Source: Chamaea fasciata (Eukaryota > Chordata > Aves > Passeriformes > Sylviidae). Taken from it: 64,000 nt of DNA. Both the position numbers and the translations under genes were made by a program. The stretch covers positions 90,536,646 through 90,600,645 of the forward strand of contig JARCOQ010000003.1 in assembly GCA_029207755.1 (NCBI GenBank). Reading direction: 5' to 3'. The notes below the pieces were generated by a model. That model ran no database searches. It was given only the letters and a program-made list of their open reading frames with translations, and was not told where the DNA came from. This document shows, one piece after another, positions 26,701 to 38,700 of the stretch. Each line of letters opens with the position of its first letter. Within the stretch, counting starts at the first letter, position 1.

Positions 26701-29700
26701 CAAATAAAACACCTTCTTTTCAAACCATTCCTCTAAACTATTTTCTTCTATTGTATAACCTTGGCACCTTACTTCTGAGCTTACTAAGGTCCAGACTCTG
26801 TGCTTACCAGTGTTTTCATAGGCAAAAGTACCTCATGGCAAAGATTTTGAATGTTAAAAGGATTTTAACGTTTAACACTACAGCAAAGGCTTTACTCTCA
26901 TCTGTTAGATTTTTTTCCCCTATGTAGGGAGCATGATGGTGTTAAATTGAGTGTGCAAGGGTGGATTTTCATATTGGGAAGCAGACCACTACCAAGGCAA
27001 GTGTTTGGACCATGATATGTTGCTGTCCAGGTGTTAGAAAGATAAATTACTTGTCGGTAGAATTGCCACGTTGAGGTTTAGGGCTTAACATGCTACAGTG
27101 ATCTTAGGTCTAGGGGGAGAGGTTAGCAAAGGATATACTACCGATAGTGGGCACAAAGGACACAGAATTTACAGGCCACGAGGACATTTGGCAAAACTCC
27201 CAAGATAAGTAAGAAACCAACAAAGCCAACTCAGCAACTGTGTGGAGATCAGTTCCAACTGGGTAAAAGGTAATTCTGGCAGGGAGACATTCCATGGTCC
27301 ATTGACTCAAAAAACCCACCAACTCAAGAGAAGTACTGAGCATGCAGACTAACTAGCATGAGAAGCAAGAGAATCATTTAACCAAGAGAAGGTAGAATTA
27401 ATAAGAGAACTGTGTAACTTGTAGTCAGTGAACTGCGATTTCTTTGTTGAAATGTATAAATGGTATAAAGCTTTGATGATAAGGGAGCTAGCAGCCTTTT
27501 GTGGGTTATCACCTAGCTCCTTGCTTGGCAGAAATTAGAATAAAGAAATATTCAGCCCTAAGTTGAAACATGAGTGTTTCAGATTAGACATTAGGAAAAA
27601 AAATTCACCATTAGGATGGTCAGGCATTGGGATAGGTTACGTGGTGAGATGATAAAGTCACCATCCATGAAGATGTTGAAGAGGTATCTAGGTGTTGCTC
27701 GGTGATAAATGGTTTAGTGATTTAGGGCGTACAGTGGCAGTGTTGGATTGACAGTTGGACTTGCTGATCCTTAAGGTCTCTTCCAACCTCAAAGATTCTG
27801 TGATTAAATAGAAGTACCTCGTCATGGTGTGTACATTGGCACTGCACACTGGACAACAAACCCACATTTGGGACAACAGTGTGGCAAAGATGGCAACTTG
27901 GTTCTCCTTGTTCCTTAGAATTGCTGCTAATGGGTTGTTTCTGATACACCTTCATTTTTAAAAAGCATTCCTTATGCAGAAATAATATGTGTAATTATGG
28001 TCAAATAACCCAGGCATTCAAACATTTTCAGACTTGCTTACCCATTTCCAGACAGCTGTCATCTTTCATTTTGCCTCCAGACAAGTCCAGCACAACTGTT
28101 TGACTTCATGAATGGAGAGTGGTTGTGGTCCTCTGCAGTTGAGAGACTTCAAGATCTCACTTGTATTTACAGAGGTGGTATCAAAGAATTCTCAAAAGCC
28201 TGAAATTTTCTTGGTAGCCAACTGTGAGAAAAGGTCATAGTGAGTGAAGTAGCAGCATTCCAGGTGCTAGCAAGCTAATGGAGCATAGTGCTTCTTGAGA
28301 AGATACGGCAGTGGAGTGGAGCGGAGCGGAGCTGGCGTGGAAGTACTCTGCAGGTGCAGTTACACTGCAAGCCTGTCATTTAAAGGAAGGAAGCCTCTAA
28401 AGAACAGTTTTCCCTTGTGTTGGCTCATGAGTAGTTCTGATACTCTGAGTATTTGCTTTAACTAAGATTGTATTTGCTTTTTTAATGCATTTAACTGTGA
28501 ACAGTAATTTGTTTTAGGCTTGCTCTGTGTCGGAATGGGGCAGGGGGTTGGACTTTCAGCTTTGGCTTTGCAACCTAGCTGCCCAAACTGCTGTTCCTTT
28601 GCCTGGTAAGGTAGGTACCACAGAACTTTTGTGAGCCAGGCACACGGGGGGTGGTCAGGGAGATTCATCCACTGAGGTTGCACAGATCATTGTCTGTCTG
28701 CAGGGAGGAGCTGGGATGCCACATCTTGTCCTCAGAAGCATTGCAGCATGTGCCAACCAGAAGACGGGTGTGTAGGGTTTGCTGCACGATGAGAGCACTG
28801 ACTGTAAACTTGGGTCCAAAGTGGCCATGACAGGGTGCATTATCCTCCCTGGCTCGAAGCAAGGCTGCTGGTCAGCCATCTGCATCAGTAGTTTGATCTG
28901 ATGTGTATTTTGCTTTCTTGCTAAGGAGCCTAGTTAAAATGATAGAGAAAAGTGAACTCTAAAGAGCTCAGCAAAATAATGAATTATGGATGTTGGCCTT
29001 GGAACTGGAATCTCTGCCAGGCACGTTGATTCTCTCAGCTTGGCTGCATTTCTCTGAACTTTGTTGTGGATAAAAAACATGTGAGAAGTCTGTGAATGAT
29101 GACCTGAAGTTGAATGTAAAAATGTGTACTCCGAATTTGTTTCTTTCTTTGTAGCTGTAGGCTAAATCTTTTGATGAGCCTAAATTGCATTCTTTAAAGG
29201 TGCCCATTCAGTCAGTCCCTCTGTTGTCAAGATACTCTATGGGTTACTTGGAACTGTTGGCAGCCATTTGAAGTTTTTTCTTTTCTCATTAAAATTAATG
29301 GCAGATCATCTGTGTGTGAAGACAGCTTTGAAGATTTAGTCAGTGTTTCTGCAGGCAAAAGTAATAGTTGTTTCTAAAGCTAGATGCATAAATGCAATAT
29401 ATTCACTACTGTACTCAAAATATTAAACACTTCGATTTATTTGGGTTTACCTTCTTGACTTAGTGTTTCTTTACACTTCTGGCTTGTTTGTTTTGTTTTG
29501 TTTTTAACTTGCAATTTGGTTTATAGAGAAATACAGGGGTTCTCCCCACCAGCTCATTACAGCTGCATTTGGAGAGGGATTTCTCAGACAGGAGGCTAAT
29601 CACAGTAGCATACTCATGTAAAAGTGGACAAATGTTCAACTTTGGGTCTTGACAGCAGCTGCAGTTCCCACGCCCTTCCTTCGGCTACCCTCTCCCACAG

Positions 29701-32700
29701 GCACTGTGGGGTGAGGCCAGGCATGTGGTGAGCCTGATGCCCGTTCTGTGTCCATCTGAATGACTCACACGTGTGGGCTCACATACCCCCTCTAGATTAG
29801 GCCAGCTCCTATGGAGAATTATACTTCTACAAAGCAGGAGATGATACTGAATGTGGTAGGAAACTGAAGGTTCCTTTTTCTTTCTAGTACTCAGGGTCAA
29901 GTGACACTGGAGAGACTGGTGCTGGACAATAATTAAATCAGTGCTCAACTATGTTCTGGTTGACTATAGTCTGTAGTTATCTCAAGTAGATTATTGTGAC
30001 ATAATGCACACAATTGCTAAAATATACCACGCAAGAAAATGCAATCTGCACAGAAACTAGAAATCATTATTTTTTCATAAGGAGATTAAAATTTGATCTT
30101 GGAAAACATACAGCAAATGTGTATAATTGCTGGGTGAGTCCCTCCAGAGTTTGTCTCTGATCAGATTCTGTAGAATTACGAACACTCTTGGATAATACTG
30201 CTTGTGATTTAATCACAAATCCCAACTAAGGATTATATTTTCTGTCACCGTAGTAAGCAATAACTCTTCCATGGACACTGAAGCAACCAAATAACATGAA
30301 GACCACAAATCTACTTACAGTGTGCTGTAAAACACGGCCCAAGTTCCCTGTCTTTTGGCAAGCTGCTTTCCTATTTTCATTGGACTTCTGTACAAAATAG
30401 AAACTGCCATGAGTTGGTATGCTGCAACTTTAACATCACATCTTGCATGAATCTGAACTCCTGGGACTGCAGCAGTCACATTTGTTAAATACAGAGGGAT
30501 GTGGCTCTAGACAGTGTTGGGAAATGAAACTGAGGAGCACAATGCACCTCTGACAGTTCTAGCTGTGAAATTCCAATCTGAATTTTTAACTATAAGTTGA
30601 TGTTTGAATTAGATGATTTTTGGAAGTCTTGGAGGCAGTGGTTCGAGAGCCTCCAGCAAAAGGCACTGCCTGTCACCACTGGTTCAGCTGTGGACCAAAC
30701 TACCAGACTCCTTTCCAGGGGTTTGAAAGCCAGTACCCTGGTAATGCATTTCCATGTGTGACTTCTATTTTTACATGGTAGGCAACACACCACACCTGGG
30801 GTCTGGTTTGTCTTTTACACTTCCTAGAACATTGCTAAGCATCCTCTGACCTAGAGGTATTAGCAAATAGAGTGTATCCGTAAGTATTGAAGGGCTACAA
30901 GGTCCAAGCAGCTGTTAGGTTGCCATGCTGGGTTGCATTCTAAAAGCCTTTAGGGAGCTTTGACAGCAAGTGTGCATGGAGATCAGGAAGTTTGAGATGA
31001 GGGTGTTCCAAGTTTGGCTGCTTTCAGATAATGTCAGTTAAGGAAATGTATTCTCTAGTGCTGGGATGCAGCAGTGCTGTCACCAGTGGCTTTGTTGGAT
31101 CTAATGTGGGTTGCAGCTTGATGCAGGGACAGGAGGAGAGCTCTTGGGGACAAGGTACGTTGCTGGGCAGGAGAAGAGGAAAATGTGGCAGCAAAGCTAA
31201 CTCAAGCTGGGGTGTAAACCACTGTGCTATGCCAAGAGCTGGAGTGTCATAATGACAGGACTGATGCTGTCACCAACAGCGGTGGGCTTTCTGTGGTGTA
31301 AATGAGACATAGTGCTAGTCTTTAATAGCTCCAACAAGTGATGGGTGTAAACGGATGTCTTGTAGAATAACTTCTGGGTGTTTTGGGGGTTATTTTGTCA
31401 GCAGAAGAGACAGTAACTGATGGGATGACGGTGAAGTGTTTGTGGGTTGCATATAGCTTGCATGGAGTTTTAATTCTTTCTTGTCTAGAAATAATATAGA
31501 CGTAAGTACAAATTCAGGATTTTTTTCGTGAAGAGTCTCCAATTAGAAATTGAGGGAAAGAAATTTCAAGGAATTTCAAGTCTTTATTTCAGATGAAATA
31601 AGCCAGCAGCCATCTTTGCCAGTACTGCTTACTGCATTCGTAGTTAGTAATGTTTTTGAACCTTCATAAAGTTCAGTGTGACATATCTTTTTTTTCACTT
31701 GATGCTTAAGATTGCATGCCAATGTATTTGTGTCTGAACAAAACCTTACTGTTTAATTGTTTGTTTTGTTTTTATTATTTACAAGGTGGAATATATGTTG
31801 GTAAAATTTGACCATGAAAATAAGAAAGTGCGTTTGATACTCTGTGGTGAAGATGTTGTTCAAACACTGCAAGACAAGGGGGAGAAGGTAAACCCCAAGT
31901 GAGTAGCTGTTTCCAGTTTCTCTTTGTTTTGGTTTTTTTTTTTTCAATCCTGTTATGATACTGGGTTAACATTCAAGTCTGCTATTGGTAAAACTGTAAA
32001 CCACGGATACTGATATTTTCAGATAAATCTGGGGTTCAGGAAGTGAAAAATTTTGAGCACACTTGCAGGCAGTCCATGCACTTTTTGTATTATGCTTTGA
32101 AATAAAGGAGGATGTAATTGTGAGCCCACGGAAGTTGCAGTTTGGGTGCTTGTTTTGTCTTGCTCTGATTTCGTGTCTGTGTGTATGCAGTAATCCACGT
32201 TCCATAAAGTACATGTGCATGTGCACTTGCTCCTGTGTCTCTTGACTGCAGGAACAAGTGAGGGCTGTATAGGGGAAGCCTGCTGTCTGTAGGAGCACTC
32301 TCCCATTTTTGAAAGAGCTGGAAGTATAGATGTAAGAATTGCAGGGAAGTTTTTCCCTATCCTCTCCTGTAGAAAAGCAGCAGTGATTTTTATTTTCTGG
32401 TTCTGGTTAAAACCCCAAGAAACAAAGCTTGAGACAGATGCTAAGGGTGACTGCGATTTGGTGTAGGCAAATCCTACTTACTGTACTACACAGCAGCACT
32501 ATTACTGCCCAACTGCACCTTGCTTTCTTTTCACCACTTCCTGATGGTGAGGTACATTGGAAGGTACATTGAGTTCCTCTGTCAAATATTTAAATAAAGG
32601 AGATTTTTCTTGCAAGTGGTATTGATTTCTGAAATTCTCACAAATAATTCATCTGTTGTGAAGTTGCAGAAATATTGAAATGTGCCTCTTCTTATATTAT

Positions 32701-35700
32701 AGTCACCCAACACTCTGGAGACCAGAATATGGAAGTTACATGATTGAAGGAACACCTGGACAGCCGTATGGGGGAACCATGTCTGATTTCAACACTGTGC
32801 AAGACAACATGAGGAAAAGACGGCAAGAGGCTGCTTCTATGCTCAAAGAAAATGAGGCTGTTTGCACAGTGACGTCATTTCCAAGGTGAGAAGGTTGTTG
32901 AAGTGTTCTCCTGTTCTCCTTACACACTTTTTCTTCGTATTGCGTACAGCTAAACTGTTCAGTGAAGTAGAGAAAAATATTATTTGGTTAAAGTAGTTTG
33001 GGTTGATGTTCCAGTCATGTTTCTTAAAGTTTTTAGTGCAACAAGACAAGCAAATAAGCATATTTTACATTTTTAGGTTCCTTCTAACCTGTGATGATTT
33101 TGTATTAGTAAACAATACTGAATATTTCTAACATGAAGTGTTAAGTCTACAGTAGCCTACACCTTGAGTTGATACAGAAAATTATATAGAAAAGGTTTCT
33201 CTTTACCTATTTAGCCTACTGTGATCTTTATAAGTAGTAATTTTGCAGAACATGGCTAACCTGATCTATTTTTAATACTACTTTTTCACTAAAGTATATG
33301 CAAGCTTCTGATAGTTTGGGGCACCTGCACTTAGTACTTCTATTATACAATACTCTACTTACTGAAAGGAGAGCATCTCTCCTGGGTTAATAATACCCTT
33401 ACAAAGGATAGATTTCATCCTTTTTATTGTTGTAAAGGAATTCTTGAAGAAATTAAATTTAGGATGAACTTCATTATCTAGGAGAAACTGTATTTTGTGA
33501 CGTTCCTTTGAAATAAAATTCTAGGCAGAGATTTGTTACATTTTTTCTAGCTAGCCTGGTCAGTGAAGTGGATGAAGATAGTTATGCTTATAATGGTGGA
33601 AAAGTTGCTCTGCAGTAGAAGTGGCTGACCTTCCTAGCTAGTTTCTTGTGTCGTAGAGAATGCAATAGCCTAAAATTCTTGTTGAGAGGAAGAACAATAC
33701 AAAATATGCCTTAGCAGCAGTGGTGCCAAAATATCTGCATAATGCCCCATGAATGCTGTTTTAAGAACACTGTTGATAAAATTCACTTTCACATTATTAG
33801 AATTATACTAGATGTAGTAAGAGTTTATTTAAAGTCCAGTGGTTAAGTAGTTGTATTAGAGAATTGGGTCTTTTCCCCCTGCAACCTTACAGGTAAATTA
33901 TGTCATTTAATAAGTTTTACATACAAACGTTTTGGACCCTGTCTTGCAGGGAATAAAGAGAGAGGAGTTCTTCATCTCTTTGTAGATACAGATAAATACT
34001 TTTTACATCACTGTAGGAGCAGTAGATTGGACTTCAGTGAAAGCCAGTAAATAATAAGATGTAGTTTGTTTATGACTCATGGGTCATTCCAAACATACTT
34101 TCATCCCTCAGAGACTGCACTCCCTAGGCTAGCCTAATTTAGTTTATTATTTCTGCCTTTTGCTATCTTGCCATTCAAGTCCTCGTTGGTTTGTCTGGAG
34201 TCTTGCTAACATGTATTTCTGAGGTTTCATGGGGTTGAAGTTTTTTGCCACATAATACGTATGTATGCCTGTGTAGACGTATATATAATAAAATCTGTGT
34301 ATTTGAGAAGACAAAAAAGCTAGTTAGAGGGCTGACAGAAGAAAGGTAAAGACATAAGCTTATTGAAATTAAAATAGTTCAGTCAAAAGTGAATGATTTG
34401 AAAATGCTTAAATATTAAAGAATTCTAGCTTAGATATACTGAATGAGTGTCCCTAGTTCCTAAATTTCTGAACCCTCACTGCTGGACCAGAAAGTTGTTT
34501 TCTTTCTTGAGGACTGGAGGGATGCAGTTTTCAATGTAGCACTTGGGTAAGTGATGAAGCTGGCTTTACCAGTTGTAGGAGAACTTACTGAAACCAGGAA
34601 GAAGAAACAATATTGAACATAAATAATATTCTCGGAAGTGTGAGTGTTTCCTGATATTTTGAGTAGTTTCTTTGTAATTTTATCAGCTATCTTTTTTTAA
34701 TCATGCAAATACTAGAGCCTTTCAAAACAATCTTTGCCCTTTTTACTGTGCAACACGGAGAAACTAATCTACTTTACCTCAACCTTGTCAAATGTTCCTT
34801 TGTCTCAGCTGTGCTGAAAGCTTATTCTTGTTTCAGGTGACTCTGAAACTTGAAATGGAGTTACACAAAGGGGAGGGGTGTATTCTGATTAGTTTGCATC
34901 TCTCTCAGCATTTTACACCTAATAGCTACAGTTTTTCTTTGCTTGTGACATTTGTCTCATAGGAGTTTTTGGAGTTCTAGAAGTGTTATAAGACTTAGAA
35001 TATGTGTACCACTTGAAACTACCTCTAATTCTTACAAAGCTGGTTAAGCATATACTTTAAAAGGGGTAGATTGTTGAGAGTAGGGCTGGATAAATTACTT
35101 TGGCAGTCAACCTGTATGCTCGAGATAAACTGTGAAGCACAGAAAGCAGTTACATGTCAGTATTAATAACAAGCACTAACACACTAAAATGTGTGTACCC
35201 CACATAGTACTGAATTTTCCTGCCTCAGCCACTGAAAATGTCCATGTTTGCTGTCTAATGGGGTTCATTTAAAAACAAGGCTGTGTTAACCTTTGTGGAA
35301 GGTGGTTGTTGGCTGGTTGTCTACTAGAGTCCTAATCTTTGATCATCTGACCGTTCTAAAATCACAGTCTGTTTCCATCACAGCTTGGATCTCATTGTTG
35401 TGTTACATAGGTTAGGGTGTCCTGGATTTACACTGCCGGAATACAAGCCAACACCAGTAGAAGGAGGAGCTTCAAAATCCCTCTTTTTTCCAGATGAAGC
35501 CATCAATAAACACCCTAGATTTAGGTAAGAATATTTGGGAAATTTGAGAAATTGAATATTTTGTCACTACCTAAATATCATAGACATATCTGCTAATTCT
35601 TTACATTACTGGAATAGGGAGCACTGTATCTGGTTGCTACAGGTATCACAAGGACTTGGACAGAAATGGTTGTTATGACATGTATTTTCTTTTTCAAGTG

Positions 35701-38700
35701 TCTTTAGAAAATTAATTATTAAGTTAAAGGAACTTTGTATAATAGTTCACACTATTATGGGGCAAAAAGTGTTGATTTTGCTACTGCAAAATTGTTTCCA
35801 GTTTGAAATCCTGTGTCTAAATGCTTCCATCATGGTAAATCCAGCTCTCACTTAGGTATGTCACAGAGACATCTCTGTACTCAGTAGCTTGCCTTAATTG
35901 GTCTGAAATGGATGATTTACTTCTCGCTGTAAAGTGAGACTTTGGACAATGAAAATCATGCTGTTTAAGCATACCTTTCAACTTGGCCTTGTATTCTTCA
36001 GGTCTGTAGCCTTTCACTTCTGACTGTTTTATCAGTGTAGTACTGTGAAATCCATCAAAATAAGACTGATTTTACTGAAGAAAAATTCAGAGTTATATCT
36101 TTTACAGTCTATATTAAAACTAGGAAAAGAATTATGTTCTTTTCTCTTTTTTTCTCTTTTGAAGGAGAGTGCTCAAAATAAATAGAAAGTTGACATTCTG
36201 AAAGCCTAAAAATTGTTGAAAAAGTAGCTGCAAAAATATTTCCATAAAGAGAAAATTCATATAATTCAAAATACTTTTTCTTTTGTTGTAGTACACTGAC
36301 CAGAAACATTCGACACCGAAGAGGAGAGAAGGTTGTGATAAATGTACCAAGTGAGTAAATTCAGTCTTATCTTCGTTCTTTTTCAAAATAATTGTTTAGT
36401 CTCATGCTCTGAGTTAAGGAGTGTCTGTATTTTCCACACAGTATTTAAAGATAAGAACACACCATCGCCTTTTATTGAAACGTTTCCTAATGATGATGGA
36501 GAAGCAGCAAAGGCATCTAAGCCAGACTACATATATATGGATGCTATGGGTTTTGGAATGGGAAACTGTTGTCTCCAGGTAAAGTGCATTTGCTTTCAAG
36601 ATGTTAGTGCAGATTGTCTTCTCTAAACCCTTCCCTTTGCAACACTTGTCTTCTGTCTACTTTCACTTTCTTCAACTGATACACTGTATATCAGTGTGGC
36701 AAAAGGGGAGGTAACAAGTGGTATGTCTAGTATTCTAGTCTCAAAATCCAAGTATACTCGGGTTCTGTGGCCAGGTTTTGCTAGCAGAGGGGGGTGGCTG
36801 CTGTGAGAAGGTGCTTCTCCCATGAGAAGGAAGCTTCTACCGTGTCCAACAGAGCCAGTGCCAGCTGACTCCAAGACAGATCCACCACTGGCCAAGGCTG
36901 AGCCCACCAGTGACAGTCGCAGCACCTCTGAGATACATAAAATTAGAAGGAGTGGAAAAACTGTACAATTCCTATCTTCACTGCAGGTGAGGATAGGAAT
37001 GAGAATATGTAAGAGGAACAGCTCTGCAGGCACCAAGGTCAGTGAAGAAGCAGGGAGAGGAGGTGTTCAAGGTGACAGAGCTGAGATTCCCCTGGAGCTT
37101 GCAGTGAAGATCATGGTGAGGCAGGAGGTTGGCATTGGAGCAGAGATCCACCTGCAGGACCCCACACCAAAACAGGTGGATGCATGAAGGAGGCAGGACC
37201 TGTTACCCCATGGAGTACCCATGCTGGAGCACTCAGTTCCTGAAAGACTGAACCCTGTGGAAGGGATCCAGGCTGGAGCAGTTAAATTAAGTGTAGTCTG
37301 TGAGAAAGGCTGTTGTGGTTTAAACCCAGACAGCAAATAAGTACCATATTGTTGCTGCCTCACACACACGTATACCCCCTTGGCCCTGGTGGGATGAGAA
37401 GGCAAATCAGAAAAAGGTGAGACTTGTGGGTTGAAATAAAAACAGCTTAATAATTGAAATAAAATATTATAATAATGGTAATGAAAATAAGAGAGGGGGG
37501 ACCTTATTTCTCAGGAAGAAAGTGGTGCTCAGCAGTACAGTTGCTCACAACCTGCTGACAAATACTCAGCCTGTCCCCGAGCAGCAATTGGCCCCTCCCA
37601 ACCAACTCTCCCAGTTTATTTACTGAGCCTGATGCCATATGGTGTGGGATATCCCTTTGGCCAATTCAGGTCCCAGCTGTGCTCCCTCCTGGATTCTTGT
37701 GCACCTGCTTGCTGGCAAAACGTGGGAAACTGAGAAGTCCTTAATTTAGAGTAAGCCTTGCTCAGCAAGAACTAAAACATCAGTCTGTTATCTACGTTCC
37801 CATACTTAATCGAAAACACAGAACTATACCCAGCCACTAGGAACAAAATTACCACATCCAATGCCATGTTGGAGCAGTGAACATGTTCATTAGAGGACTG
37901 TCCCAGGGAAGGGACCCCACACTGAAGTAACAGTGTGAGGAGTCCTCCCCCTGAGGGGGAAGGAGCAGCAGAGATAATGTGTGATGAACTGACTGCAGCC
38001 TTCATTCCTCATTCTTTTGCACTGCTGGGAGGGGAGGAAGTATTAAGTGGATTTTAAGATTTAGGTTTTATTTCTTATTATTCTACTCTGATTTGACTTG
38101 TAATAAAATTCAGTTAATTTCTTCAAGTTAGGCTTGTTTTGCCTTTGACAGTAACTGGTGAGTGATCTCTGCTGCACCAAGTTGGGTCACTGTTAATCTG
38201 CTGGAGGGCAGGAAGGCTTTGCAGGGGGACCTGGACAGGCTGGATCAATGGGACAAGGCCAATTGTGTGTGGTTCAGTAAGACGAAGTGCTGGGTCCTGC
38301 AGTTTGGCCACCACAAGCCCATGCAGAACAACAGGCTGGGGACAGAGTGTCTGGAAAGCTTCCTGGTGGAAGAGGACCTGGCGGTGCTGGTTGACATCCA
38401 GCTGATCATGAGCCAGTGTGTGTCCAGGTGGCCAGGAAGGCCAGTGGCACCCTGGCCTGTGTCAGCAACAGTGTGGCCAGCAGAACCAGGGCAGGGATTG
38501 TCCCTCTGTACCCAGCACTGCTGAGGCCACGCCTTGAGTCCTGGGTCCATTTCTGGGCCTCTCACTCTGAGAAAGACATTGAGGGGCTGCAGTGAGTCCA
38601 GGGAAGGGCAGTGCAGCTCGTGAAGGGTCTGGAACACAAGTCCTGTGAGGAGCAGCTGAGAAAGCTGGGGGTGTTTAGCCTGGAGAAAAGGAGGCTCAGG

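Larger units (their letters stand above)
17782..31785 (+). other. GCLC: GCLC intron 1 (14.0 kb)
   Basis: The largest intron, GTGAGT to ACAAG. Its first 330 bp are still CpG island and contain a CCG-rich tract (about 17,809-17,833) and a G-quadruplex motif at 17862-17880. The rest is AT-rich. It holds two CR1 3' ends, a probable solo LTR, T/G-rich runs (about 21,377-21,420 and 24,540-24,625), and a less AT-rich stretch at about 23,740-23,960 that may be a conserved noncoding element. No coding exon of another gene is apparent inside it. Confidence 0.9.
31899..36291 (+). other. GCLC: GCLC introns 2, 3 and 4
   Basis: Noncoding sequence between exons 2-3 (804 bp), 3-4 (2,525 bp) and 4-5 (767 bp), interrupted by exons 3 and 4. 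All are AT-rich. I see no repeat, RNA gene or second coding sequence in them. Intron 5, which follows, is only 91 bp. Confidence 0.7.

Noticed and set aside
28310..28336. GGAGTGGAGCGGAGCGGAGC minisatellite-like run
   Set aside because: Only a few 5-bp units; no expanded array.
36342..36626. 94-codon ORF read as a separate gene
   Set aside because: It is GCLC exon 6 with flanking intron sequence, in the exon frame.
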